Program-made: the position numbers and the translations under genes
Part shown: piece after piece, positions 1 through 6,050 of the stretch
Numbering within the stretch: the first letter of the stretch is position 1
How the letters are laid out: each line of letters starts with the position of its first letter
Assembly (NCBI GenBank): GCA_039807745.1
Contig: JBDHRV010000177.1
Span: forward strand, 1 to 6,255
DNA length: 6,255 bases
Source: JAEUMW01 sp039807745
GTDB lineage: Bacteria > Pseudomonadota > Gammaproteobacteria > Burkholderiales > JAEUMW01
Reading direction: 5' to 3'
The notes under the pieces: model-generated
The model's database searches: none
What the model was told of the DNA's origin: nothing
Seen by the model: only the letters and a program-made list of their open reading frames with translations

Positions 1-350
1 TCGCCGGCGAGCGCCTTGGCGTACGGGTCGATCAGCAGCTTGTGCGGGTTGAAGCGGTGCCCCTGCTCGGGAATGTACGGACCGTGTACGCGGTAGCCGT
101 ACAGCGTGCCCGGACGCGCCTGCGGCAGATAGCAATGCCACACGCCGTCGGTCCACCCTGCGACCTCGATACGCTGCACCTCGTGACGACCGGTCGCATC
201 GAAGATGCATAACTCGACCTTCTGCGCGTGCGCCGAGAAGAGCGCGAAGTTGACGCCCGCACCGTCCCAGGTCGCGCCGAGCGGGTGCGGCTCGCCCGGG
301 CAGACAGTGGTGACTGGAGGCTTGTGTGATGAGGATTGAGTTGGCAACAC
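1..350 (-). CDS. glgX: Glycogen debranching enzyme (GlgX/isoamylase type), N-terminal part, cut by window edge
   Basis: This encodes the first ~116 residues of a GlgX-type enzyme, which hydrolyses alpha-1,6 branches of glycogen or limit dextrin in the cytoplasm. Reading the minus strand gives the CBM48-type N-terminal domain: PGEPHPLGATWDG, GVNFALFSAHA, then YGYRVHGPYIPEQGHRFNPH and KLLIDPYAKAL, which are the signature blocks of GlgX and related isoamylases. The catalytic GH13 barrel lies beyond position 1. No in-frame ATG exists. The frame is open back to a stop at 474-476, and the best starts are GTG at 348-350 or TTG at 345-347. Neither has a convincing ribosome binding site, so the start is uncertain. 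It lies downstream of, and in the same direction as, the hydrolase gene but 218 bp away, so it probably has its own promoter. Nothing links it to the retroelement; it is likely ordinary chromosomal flank. Confidence 0.9.
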   Translation of the reverse strand, partial: MLPTQSSSHKPPVTTVCPGEPHPLGATWDGAGVNFALFSAHAQKVELCIFDATGRHEVQRIEVAGWTDGVWHCYLPQARPGTLYGYRVHGPYIPEQGHRFNPHKLLIDPYAKALAG

Positions 351-568
351 GCGGTATCGGTCGAATGGGAGATGGATGTCGCCCTTCGTTAACGGCAGGA
401 AGGGCGATGTACACGGAGGTTGAACGAGGCGATGTGCCTCGATTACGCGGCGAACGTCGCGCTCGGCTTTTTTTCAAGAGAGAGGATAGCGAAGAAGGGT
501 AGTGCTGGGCAACGGCAAATCGGTGGGTCAGGGACTGTTGCGATCGGTCGCCGAGAGATTTCGGTGCA
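351..568. other. Non-coding gap between hydrolase and glgX
   Basis: This 218 bp gap has lower GC than its surroundings. It must contain the start region of the debranching gene, but I found no convincing -35/-10 pair on the minus strand. Visible elements are the hairpin at 379-407, a 6-bp stem (425-430 with 436-441, 5-nt loop), and a run of seven T at 468-474. A short + strand reading frame from TTG at 420 to 605 has its start touching the GGAGG at 415-419 and resembles nothing I know, so I do not call it a gene. Confidence 0.6.
379..407. repeat. 9-bp inverted repeat (hairpin) in glgX leader region
   Basis: TCGCCCTTC (379-387) and GAAGGGCGA (399-407) are perfect reverse complements around an 11-nt loop. 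The hairpin sits 29 bp upstream of the proposed GTG start of the debranching gene, so in RNA it would lie in that gene's leader. No U-tract follows on the minus strand, so it does not look like a classical intrinsic terminator. It could be a regulator site or an mRNA structure; the role is unknown. Confidence 0.6.
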
Positions 569-1813
569 TCATCTCTTGAGGCGCCAGAAACTCGCGCCCT
601 CGTGATGCGCTCGAGCGATCCGCTGCCGCCTCGCCGGTGGCTGCCCGTTACGCATGAGATCGTAGATGTCGTGCAGTAACGCCTCGGCTTGCGCGAAGTA
701 CGAGTGACCCAGCAGATCGACATCGAAGTCCGGCACCGCTACGGTATCGACGCCGGGCGCAACGGTATACGGAGTGAAATAGCCGGCGCGCGGTGCGTCG
801 TGCAGTTTGGATGAGACATGTACGGCGAGATCGCCATCGGAGGCATAAAGCGTTGTGCGCTCGGCGTGCTCCGGGTACAGGCGTGCCAGATCGAGAAAGA
901 GGTCGCGGTCCACGTCCGGCGCGGCGAGGAAGATCTGACCGAACTTCACCTTACCGCGCGTCTGCGCGTTCGCCGCGATCCGCTGCAGCGCGCGCAGCAG
1001 GCCGCGATTACCCATGCTGTGGGCGATGACGTGAATCTTCTCCGCGCCGCAGTGCGCGGCGAAATCCACGAGAAACTCCGTGATGGCGCCCTCGCTCGCC
1101 TCGATGCTGGCCTCATCCGCGGGATAGGCTGCCACGTTACCGCGCGAGGGCCAACTGAAGAACGCCGTCGCGCCCGGTACCTTCAGGTCATAGCCGATCT
1201 GCGCAGCGCGGACCGCTGCCTCCTCGAAGCTCACGTTGAACCCGTGCAGGAAGAAAAGCGCGTGCGGGGTGTCTGCGCTCGCGCGGGCATCCTGCATCGC
1301 CTGCCGGATTTCCGCGAAGAAAGCATCCCGCTCCAGGCTTGCGATGCGCTGGATGCGGAGCGTGTCATCGCGCAGATCGAAGCGCAGCAGTTTCTTCCAG
1401 AACGGTGTGCCCGTCTCCCCGAACCGATGCGCCTCAGGCACCTGCACCTCGACCCGACCGCGCGTGATGCGCTCGAAGCGCTCGCCGGTAAAACCGTTGC
1501 CCTGCGGCTTGCGGTTGGTGCCGAACCAGACCGGATAGACCACGCCATCGGCATCCACCGACTCGCTGCCCCGCATCACCCACTTGTGGCCGGCGCTCCT
1601 GAAAACGGGTTGCGCATCAGACTGACCCAGCTCCGCCATGAGCTCGCGCACGCGGCGCTCCACGCTCGCGCGGTCCGCCGCTTCGGTGGCAAGGCGCTGC
1701 AGGATCGTCCGCTCGATCTGAGTCGCCCGCGAGTCGTTTCCAGCCCGGACGGCGGCCTCGAGCTCGGCAAGCAGTTCCGCTAGCGCAGGTTGCAGGCTTG
1801 AGGTGGTTTCCAT
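569..1813 (-). CDS. Alpha/beta hydrolase, DUF900/COG4782 type (putative esterase/lipase)
   Basis: A 414-residue protein with an alpha/beta-hydrolase fold; substrate unknown, expected to be a serine esterase or lipase. Visible motifs are HGFN at 190-193 (oxyanion region), FFSWPS at 218-223, the nucleophile elbow AHSMG at 264-268 with Ser266, FLAAPDVDRD at 295-304, YASDGD at 323-328 (acid candidates Asp326 and Asp328) and LLGHSYF at 367-373 with His370 as likely catalytic histidine. This order is characteristic of DUF900 hydrolases. Residues 1-64 are charged and helical, probably coiled coil. No signal peptide or membrane helix is seen, so it is probably cytosolic. The ATG at 1811-1813 is chosen because AAGGGAGG (1821-1828 on the complement) stands 7 nt upstream. 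The frame stays open much further upstream, but only as the antisense shadow of the divergent CHAT gene. The head-to-head arrangement with that gene suggests possible co-regulation. The family call is firm; involvement in the retroelement system is conjecture. Confidence 0.9.
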   Translation of the reverse strand: METTSSLQPALAELLAELEAAVRAGNDSRATQIERTILQRLATEAADRASVERRVRELMAELGQSDAQPVFRSAGHKWVMRGSESVDADGVVYPVWFGTNRKPQGNGFTGERFERITRGRVEVQVPEAHRFGETGTPFWKKLLRFDLRDDTLRIQRIASLERDAFFAEIRQAMQDARASADTPHALFFLHGFNVSFEEAAVRAAQIGYDLKVPGATAFFSWPSRGNVAAYPADEASIEASEGAITEFLVDFAAHCGAEKIHVIAHSMGNRGLLRALQRIAANAQTRGKVKFGQIFLAAPDVDRDLFLDLARLYPEHAERTTLYASDGDLAVHVSSKLHDAPRAGYFTPYTVAPGVDTVAVPDFDVDLLGHSYFAQAEALLHDIYDLMRNGQPPARRQRIARAHHEGASFWRLKR

Positions 1814-1820
1814 AGCAGAC

Positions 1821-1828
1821 CCTCCCTT
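1821..1828 (-). promoter_or_regulatory. Ribosome binding site of the hydrolase gene
   Basis: On the minus strand this reads AAGGGAGG, a near-perfect Shine-Dalgarno sequence 7 nt before the ATG at 1811-1813. It fixes the start of the hydrolase and excludes the very long upstream extension of that frame. Confidence 0.8.
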
Positions 1829-1872
1829 GGCACGAGACCTCATGATAGTCGGGTTACGCGAAGCCTTCCGAG

Positions 1873-1882
1873 CGCACGTGCG
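1873..1882. repeat. 10-bp perfect palindrome in the divergent intergenic region
   Basis: CGCACGTGCG is a perfect palindrome lying between the hydrolase start (1813) and the proposed CHAT-gene promoter (-35 at 1898). Its position between two divergent genes would suit an operator, but in GC-rich DNA a 10-bp palindrome can also arise by chance. Confidence 0.35.
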
Positions 1883-1897
1883 ACCCGCTTGCTCTGC

Positions 1898-1926
1898 TTG
1901 CTGCGCCCGAACGGAACGCCTATTCT
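1898..1926 (+). promoter_or_regulatory. Candidate sigma-70-type promoter of the CHAT-FGE gene
   Basis: TTGCTG (1898-1903) and TATTCT (1921-1926) are separated by exactly 17 bp. The -10 matches 4 of 6 consensus bases and the -35 matches 3 of 6. Transcription would start near 1933, giving a leader of about 50 nt before the ATG at 1982. That leader contains a small hairpin, GGCTG (1957-1961) with CAGCC (1966-1970). The placement argues against translation from the upstream TTG at 1889, which would lie inside the promoter. On the opposite strand TATCAT (1847-1842) could be a -10 for the hydrolase, but no good -35 accompanies it. Confidence 0.4.
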
Positions 1927-1981
1927 GAGGGCATGGGTAGAGGCACAAAAGAGGCAGGCTGAAACCAGCCCCGATAAGACG

Positions 1982-4372
1982 ATGGCAGACCGCGAGCAGG
2001 ACTTCGATCTCCAGATTCTGAAGGCGGGCGATCGTTATCGCGCCAACGTCCTGCAGTCGCCCGCTGGCGAGGCGGACGCCGACTTCGACCTCCCCTTCAC
2101 CGGGGACGAACTGGACGACCTCTTTCGCGGGCTCGGCCAGGCGCGCAGCAGGACGCGCGGCGCGGCTTCTCCCGAGGTCGCCACGGCGACGGACTTCGGG
2201 ACGAGACTGTTCGATAAAGTGTTCTCCGGCGACGTGCGCGACTGTCTTAGCAACAGCCGCGGCCGAGCCACATCCTCGGGCGCCAATCTGCGCATCCGAC
2301 TGCGCCTGACGAAGGTGCCGGAGCTGCTCGACCTGCCGTGGGAACTGCTGTTCGATCGCCTGGCCAGGCGCTTCCTCGCGCTCGACGGCAGCACGACACT
2401 CGTGCGCCACCTCCCCGTTGCCGAGCCGGTTGTCCCCATGCGCGTGGATCCGCCATTGCGGGTCCTGGTGGCAATCAGCAACCCGCGTGGCGATCTGGAC
2501 GTGGATCTGGAGTGGGCGAAGCTGTCTGCTGCCCTCGACGCTCTGACGTCGCGCGGTCTGGTGCAGGTGGAGCGCCTGCAGCCCGCCACCTTCGAGGGGC
2601 TGCAGGACAAGCTCGATGCCGGTTCCTTCCAGGTCCTGCACTTCGTCGGGCACGGGCATTTCGACCCGGCGCGCAAGGGTGGATACCTCTCTTTCGAGAC
2701 CACGGCCTCGGGCGAGAAGCGCGTGGGTGCCACCCGACTCGCCGACCTGCTGCGTCCGCACCGAACCCTTCGTCTGGTGGTGCTCAACGCCTGCGAAGGC
2801 GGCCGCACCTCGCGCGAGGACCCGTTCGCCGGCGTGGCCCAGTCCCTCGTGCAGAGCGCCATTCCTGCCGTCGTCGCCATGCAGTTCCCGGTGAGCGACG
2901 CGGCGGCCGTCACCTTCGCTGGCGCCTTCTACGGCGGACTGGCCGCCGGCAGACCCGTCGATCTGGCGCTCGCGGCAGCCCGCCGCGAGGTCAACCTGAA
3001 GGGCGAGGAAGGCGACATCGAATGGGCGACACCCGTGCTCTACATGCGCGGAGACGGTCGGTTGTTCGATGTCAGTCAGGCGGCGGGTGCGACTGCGACG
3101 AAGCAGTTCATCGCGCCTGTTGAGCCGCCGGAAAAGGCGGAGAGCCGATCCAATTTTCGCAAGACATCCGGGCAAGCCAAGGAGGACGAGATCGTGCCTC
3201 CCCCGCCGCCCCCTCCGCCGCCGACGAAATGGATCAAGATCCTCGCAGCTGGAGGGGTGGCAGCCTTAATCGTGTGGGGAATCGCGCAGTTTGGGCAAGA
3301 GGAAGAGCGGGTTGAGCCCGCGCCGCCACCTGCCACGAAGGCAGAAACCCCTGCCCCCGCACTACCGACTGCACCGCCAAAGGCCGAGCCCAAGGTTGCG
3401 CCCGTCCCGGCTCCGGCGCCCAAGGCGCCGGAAGCACTCGATGGGAAATCTAAAGCTGCCGCCGTACTCGCTGCTCTGCCCGGCTCCAAGCCGACGAAGC
3501 CTTACAAAACCGGCCAGGTCTTCAAGGAGTGCCCGGAGTGCCCGGAGATGGTGGTAATCGTTCCGGAGGGTGACTTCAAGATCGGTTCGCCGAAAGGCGA
3601 ATCCGGTCACCAGGACGACGAGCAACAGTCCGACCCGATCCGATTGGCGCCTTACGCCATCGGCCGCTTCGAAGTAACGCGCGCGCAGTTCGAGGCGAGC
3701 GGCGGCAAGGCCGGGTCGGGCTGCCATACCTGGACCGGCGCCAAGTTCGAGATGCAGGAGACCCGGAACTGGCGTAATCCCGGTTTCGAGCAGGGGGACG
3801 ATCATCCGGTCGTTTGTGTGGACCGGAAGGAAGCGCGCAGGTACGCGTATTGGCTCAACGAGAAGCGAGCGGAGGGCGTTGGCGGCGAGTACAGCCTGCC
3901 GAGCGAGGCGCAGTGGGAGTACGCAGCCCGGGGCGACACGTCGACCGCCCGCTTCTGGGGCGAGGACCCGTTACGCGCGTGTGGCTTTGCCAACGTCGCA
4001 GACCGAACGGCACTGCAACAGTTCAGCGACTGGACCGTTCACGAGTGTACCGACGGCCACGTGTTTACCGCACCAGGCGGTGGCGGCAAGAGTGCGAAGG
4101 GCAAGCTCAAATTCGCGCCGAACCCGTTCGGTCTGCACGACATGCTCGGAAACGTTTGGGAATGGGTACAAGACTGCTACAAGGAACGCTATGATCCGCT
4201 GATCAAGGACGGGCGAGCCTATGAAGCGCAAGAGGGGTGCGAAAAGCGCGTCGTTCGCGGCGGGAGTTGGGGCAGCAGACCCGAGAGCGTGCGCTCGGCG
4301 AACCGCGACGGGAACGTACCTGCGAACCGCGTCAACCTCCTGGGGTTTCGTGTCGCCAGAACGCTGCCGTGA
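1982..4372 (+). CDS. DGR target protein: CHAT caspase-like domain, one TM helix, Pro/Ala linker, FGE-like variable domain
   Basis: A 796-residue fusion. Residues ~1-390 are a CHAT (caspase HetF-associated) module: the usual N-terminal part with LRIRLRL and LPWELLFD, then HFVGHG with candidate catalytic His224, and LVVLNACEGG with Cys271, the expected His/Cys protease dyad. A run of nine prolines (406-414) precedes a membrane helix (~417-438) flanked by lysines before it and glutamates after it, predicting N-terminus in, C-terminus out. A Pro/Ala/Lys linker (~445-490) leads to an FGE-sulfatase-type domain (~523-796) opening with CPECPEMVVIVPEG and containing LPSEAQWEYAARG, GLHDMLGNVWEWV and RVVRGGSW. 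That domain, with the ECPECP stretch just before it, has eight cysteines against two in the CHAT half. The C-terminus is the variable repeat. It lacks cysteines where catalytic FGEs carry theirs, so it is probably a binding domain, not an enzyme. The ATG at 1982 has only a weak ribosome site; TTG at 1889 is less likely. Avd follows after 67 nt. Sensing plus proteolytic signalling or cell death is inferred. Confidence 0.9.
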   Translation: MADREQDFDLQILKAGDRYRANVLQSPAGEADADFDLPFTGDELDDLFRGLGQARSRTRGAASPEVATATDFGTRLFDKVFSGDVRDCLSNSRGRATSSGANLRIRLRLTKVPELLDLPWELLFDRLARRFLALDGSTTLVRHLPVAEPVVPMRVDPPLRVLVAISNPRGDLDVDLEWAKLSAALDALTSRGLVQVERLQPATFEGLQDKLDAGSFQVLHFVGHGHFDPARKGGYLSFETTASGEKRVGATRLADLLRPHRTLRLVVLNACEGGRTSREDPFAGVAQSLVQSAIPAVVAMQFPVSDAAAVTFAGAFYGGLAAGRPVDLALAAARREVNLKGEEGDIEWATPVLYMRGDGRLFDVSQAAGATATKQFIAPVEPPEKAESRSNFRKTSGQAKEDEIVPPPPPPPPPTKWIKILAAGGVAALIVWGIAQFGQEEERVEPAPPPATKAETPAPALPTAPPKAEPKVAPVPAPAPKAPEALDGKSKAAAVLAALPGSKPTKPYKTGQVFKECPECPEMVVIVPEGDFKIGSPKGESGHQDDEQQSDPIRLAPYAIGRFEVTRAQFEASGGKAGSGCHTWTGAKFEMQETRNWRNPGFEQGDDHPVVCVDRKEARRYAYWLNEKRAEGVGGEYSLPSEAQWEYAARGDTSTARFWGEDPLRACGFANVADRTALQQFSDWTVHECTDGHVFTAPGGGGKSAKGKLKFAPNPFGLHDMLGNVWEWVQDCYKERYDPLIKDGRAYEAQEGCEKRVVRGGSWGSRPESVRSANRDGNVPANRVNLLGFRVARTLP
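4246..4366 (+). repeat. DGR variable repeat (VR) in the FGE-like domain
   Basis: These 121 bp align without gaps to the template repeat at 5915-6035 (offset 1669) with 13 mismatches. Twelve are at TR adenines: VR positions 4271, 4272, 4275, 4278, 4287, 4307, 4310, 4317, 4331, 4332, 4337 and 4338. The other, 4360 (A here, C in TR), lies in the 3' end. The VR covers residues 755-795 and ends 3 nt before the stop codon, the usual location. Changed residues relative to the TR reading are Gly764, Ser765, Arg766, Ser769, Asp776, Gly777, Val779, Val784 and Leu786. The last changed adenine (4338) is followed by an identical GC-rich 3' segment that would serve as the initiation-of-mutagenic-homing (IMH) region. 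Confidence 0.96.
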
Positions 4373-4381
4373 AGCGGCGGC
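4363..4381 (+). other. Possible hairpin at the VR 3' end and target-gene stop codon
   Basis: GCTGCCG (4363-4369) can pair with CGGCGGC (4375-4381) across a 5-nt loop TGAAG that contains the stop codon TGA. The stem has six Watson-Crick pairs and one T-G pair. DGR target sites such as that of the Bordetella phage carry a hairpin or cruciform just downstream of VR that aids retrohoming. This one is in the right place but has a 5-nt loop, not the typical tetraloop, so its role is only a possibility. The rest of the 67 nt to avd shows no terminator or good promoter, so avd and RT may be transcribed from the target-gene promoter. Confidence 0.35.
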
Positions 4382-4439
4382 TTACTCCTTGATCCTTTAC
4401 CGCTTTACCCCTTGAGTCGCTCGTTCAACGGGAGGGACC

Positions 4440-4820
4440 ATGACAGAGAAGAAAGCGCGCGCCGAAGGCGCGCGCCGCCACGGGCCGGCGCTGGAGCGCG
4501 CCTATCAGTTCGTGCTCTGGCTCGTGCCGACGCTGGACAAGTTCCCCCGCAGTCAGCGCTTCCTGCTGGGCGATCGCATCGAGGCGGCGGCGCTCGACGT
4601 GCTCGAAGGGCTGATCGAGGCGACCTACGCGCGGGCGGTGACGGCGATACTCGGGCGCGTGAACCTGCTGCTCGAGAAGCTGCGGTTTCTCGTCCGGATC
4701 GCGAAGGATCTGCGCTACCTCGACCCGCGCCGGTACGAGCACGCCGCCCGCGCGATCGACGAGATCGGACGGCTGGTCGGGGGCTGGATACGTGGAGCCG
4801 AGCGTGGCGCACCGGCATGA
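4440..4820 (+). CDS. avd: Avd-like DGR accessory variability determinant (four-helix bundle)
   Basis: A 126-residue, basic, almost wholly helical protein without signal peptide. Length, helix pattern and position directly before the reverse transcriptase match Avd, the four-helix-bundle protein that in the Bordetella phage DGR forms a pentamer, binds the RT and the TR-containing RNA, and is required for cDNA synthesis. Recognisable stretches are YQFVLWLVPTLDKFPRSQRF (~22-41), LGDRIEAAALDVLEGLIEA (~43-61), the third helix with LLLEKLRFLVRIAKDL (~75-90) and a last helix that includes AARAIDEIGRLVGGWIRG. Many Arg/Lys residues suit RNA binding. The start ATG has GGGAGGG 4-5 nt upstream (around 4430-4436), so it is secure. 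Its stop (4818-4820) overlaps the RT start, which indicates translational coupling. Avd proteins are too diverged to be sure by eye, but context makes the call strong. Confidence 0.9.
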   Translation: MTEKKARAEGARRHGPALERAYQFVLWLVPTLDKFPRSQRFLLGDRIEAAALDVLEGLIEATYARAVTAILGRVNLLLEKLRFLVRIAKDLRYLDPRRYEHAARAIDEIGRLVGGWIRGAERGAPA

Positions 4821-5892
4821 CAGCTTGTTTGACGGCATCGTGAACTTTCGCGCGCTGTGCGAGGCCGCGCACCGGGCTGCACTGGGCAAGCGGCGCAAGC
4901 CGGGCGTCGCGGCCTTTCTCGCCGGACTGGAGCGCAACGTGCTGCGGCTCGAACGCACCCTGCAGGACGGCACTTGGCGGCCCGGCGGCTACACGGTGAT
5001 CGAGGTGCGTGACCCGAAGCCGCGGAGAGTGTCCGCGGCGCCGTTTCGCGATCGGGTCGTACACCATGCTCTGTGCACGGTCGTCGAGCCCATCTTCGAG
5101 CGCGGCTTCATCGCCGACAGCTATGCGAATCGGGCAGGCAGGGGCACGCACCGGGCGATCGCGCGCTACGAGCACTACCGCGACCGGTACCGGCACGTGT
5201 TGCGGTGTGACATCTTCCGCTTCTTCCCCGCGATCGATCACCGGATACTCAAGCGCGACCTGCGCCGGCGCATCGCCTGTTCGCGCACGCTCGATCTCCT
5301 GGACCGCATCATCGACGGCTCGAACCCGCAGGAACCCGTGCACGCATACTTTCCGGGCGACGACCTGTTCACGCCCCACCAGCGGCGGCGCGGGTTGCCG
5401 ATCGGCAATCTCACGAGCCAGTTCTTTGCGAATGTCTATCTGGACGGCTTCGACCACTGGGCAAAGGAAGTGCTGCGCGCGCCCGGCTATGTGCGCTACG
5501 TCGACGATTTCGCGCTGTTTCACGATGATCCCCGCGTCCTCGAAGGTTGGCGGCAGCGCATTTCCGAGTATCTGGTGGGCCGGCGCCTGCTACTGCATCC
5601 GCGCAAGACAACGATCGTTCCGACCGCGCAGCCAGCGACCTTCCTCGGCATGGAACTCGTACGCCCGAACCACCGCCGCCTGCCAGCAGAGAACGTCGCG
5701 CGGTTTCGCAATCGGCTGCGCGGCCTGCGCGATCGCTGGCGGGCCGGGACAGTGACGGAAGAGGAGGTGAGACAGCGTGTCCAGTCGTGGATCGCGCACG
5801 CTGCGCATGCGAATACGTGGCGACTCCGCCACGCGATCTTTCGCGCGGGCTGGTTCGATCCGGTGTTTGTGGATCTGCCCGCCCGTGCGTGA
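4804..5892 (+). CDS. DGR-type reverse transcriptase
   Basis: A 362-residue retroviral-type RT that would copy the TR RNA with errors at adenines. Visible blocks are HDSLFDGIVNF at the N-terminus; PFRDRVVHHAL (80-90) and SYANRAGRGTH (~106-116) of the fingers; RCDIFRFFPAIDH (134-146) with first catalytic Asp136; GLPIGNLTSQ (197-206), which carries the DGR signature GxxxSQ in place of the QGxxxSP typical of other RTs; YVRYVDDF (229-236) with catalytic Asp pair in YVDD (232-235); FLGMEL (280-285); and a C-terminal SWIAHAAHANTWRLR (328-342), also typical of DGR RTs. No maturase or endonuclease domain is present and length is normal for a DGR RT, so it is not a group II intron. GTG at 4804 is preferred because GGAG (4794-4797) lies 6 nt upstream; GTG at 4792 would add four residues. 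It overlaps avd by 17 nt. The TR begins 22 nt after its stop. All catalytic residues are intact. Confidence 0.97.
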   Translation: MAHRHDSLFDGIVNFRALCEAAHRAALGKRRKPGVAAFLAGLERNVLRLERTLQDGTWRPGGYTVIEVRDPKPRRVSAAPFRDRVVHHALCTVVEPIFERGFIADSYANRAGRGTHRAIARYEHYRDRYRHVLRCDIFRFFPAIDHRILKRDLRRRIACSRTLDLLDRIIDGSNPQEPVHAYFPGDDLFTPHQRRRGLPIGNLTSQFFANVYLDGFDHWAKEVLRAPGYVRYVDDFALFHDDPRVLEGWRQRISEYLVGRRLLLHPRKTTIVPTAQPATFLGMELVRPNHRRLPAENVARFRNRLRGLRDRWRAGTVTEEEVRQRVQSWIAHAAHANTWRLRHAIFRAGWFDPVFVDLPARA

Positions 5893-5914
5893 AGCTTGAC
5901 CGGCGTTCAGTCCG

Positions 5915-6035
5915 GCGCGTCGTTCGCGGCGGGAGTTGGAACAACAAACCCGAGAACGTGCGCTCGGCGAACCGCAACAGGAACGAACCTGCGAACCGCA
6001 ACAACAACCTGGGGTTTCGTGTCGCCAGCACGCTG
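5915..6035 (+). repeat. DGR template repeat (TR)
   Basis: This 121-bp copy of the VR lies 22 nt after the RT stop, on the same strand, and would be transcribed with avd and RT as the template for mutagenic cDNA synthesis. Read in the target-gene frame it has no stop and contains ten AAC codons (starting 5940, 5943, 5955, 5970, 5976, 5982, 5994, 6000, 6003, 6006). AAC is the usual DGR choice because adenine substitution in it yields many amino acids but no stop. From 5940 to 6007 there are 27 adenines, of which 12 differ in the VR. The segment after 6007 is adenine-poor and forms the IMH*-like end, differing from VR only at 6029 (C here, A in VR). Similarity stops sharply: 5914 and 6036 both mismatch. 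Confidence 0.96.
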
Positions 6036-6050
6036 TCTCGCCGGAGTCGC

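Noticed and set aside
468..474. T7 run as an intrinsic terminator
   Set aside because: There is no + strand gene upstream, and the nearest real stem (425-441) is 26 bp away, so the hairpin-T-tract arrangement is missing.
420..605. Short + strand frame from TTG at 420
   Set aside because: The start touches the GGAGG, leaving no spacing, the composition is atypical, it resembles nothing, and it runs into the end of the hydrolase gene.
818..1783. Long + strand open frame opposite the hydrolase
   Set aside because: Antisense shadow in GC-rich DNA; the minus strand carries the recognisable HGFN, AHSMG and GHSYF motifs.
1814..3175. Upstream extension of the minus-strand hydrolase frame (to an 868-residue protein)
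   Set aside because: It is antisense to the CHAT domain, whose motifs are clear on the + strand. The extension resembles no family, and the ATG at 1813 has a strong ribosome site.
3526..3543. Tandem 9-bp direct repeat (GAGTGCCCG twice)
   Set aside because: It encodes ECPECP, a common lead-in of FGE-sulfatase domains, so it is explained by protein sequence and is not a mobile or regulatory repeat.
4405..5523. Long minus-strand frame opposite avd and RT
   Set aside because: Antisense shadow; RT and Avd on the + strand explain the region.
4804..5892. RT as a group II intron or retron
   Set aside because: There is no maturase or endonuclease domain, the motif is GxxxSQ, and a VR/TR pair with adenine-specific changes plus Avd fits a DGR.
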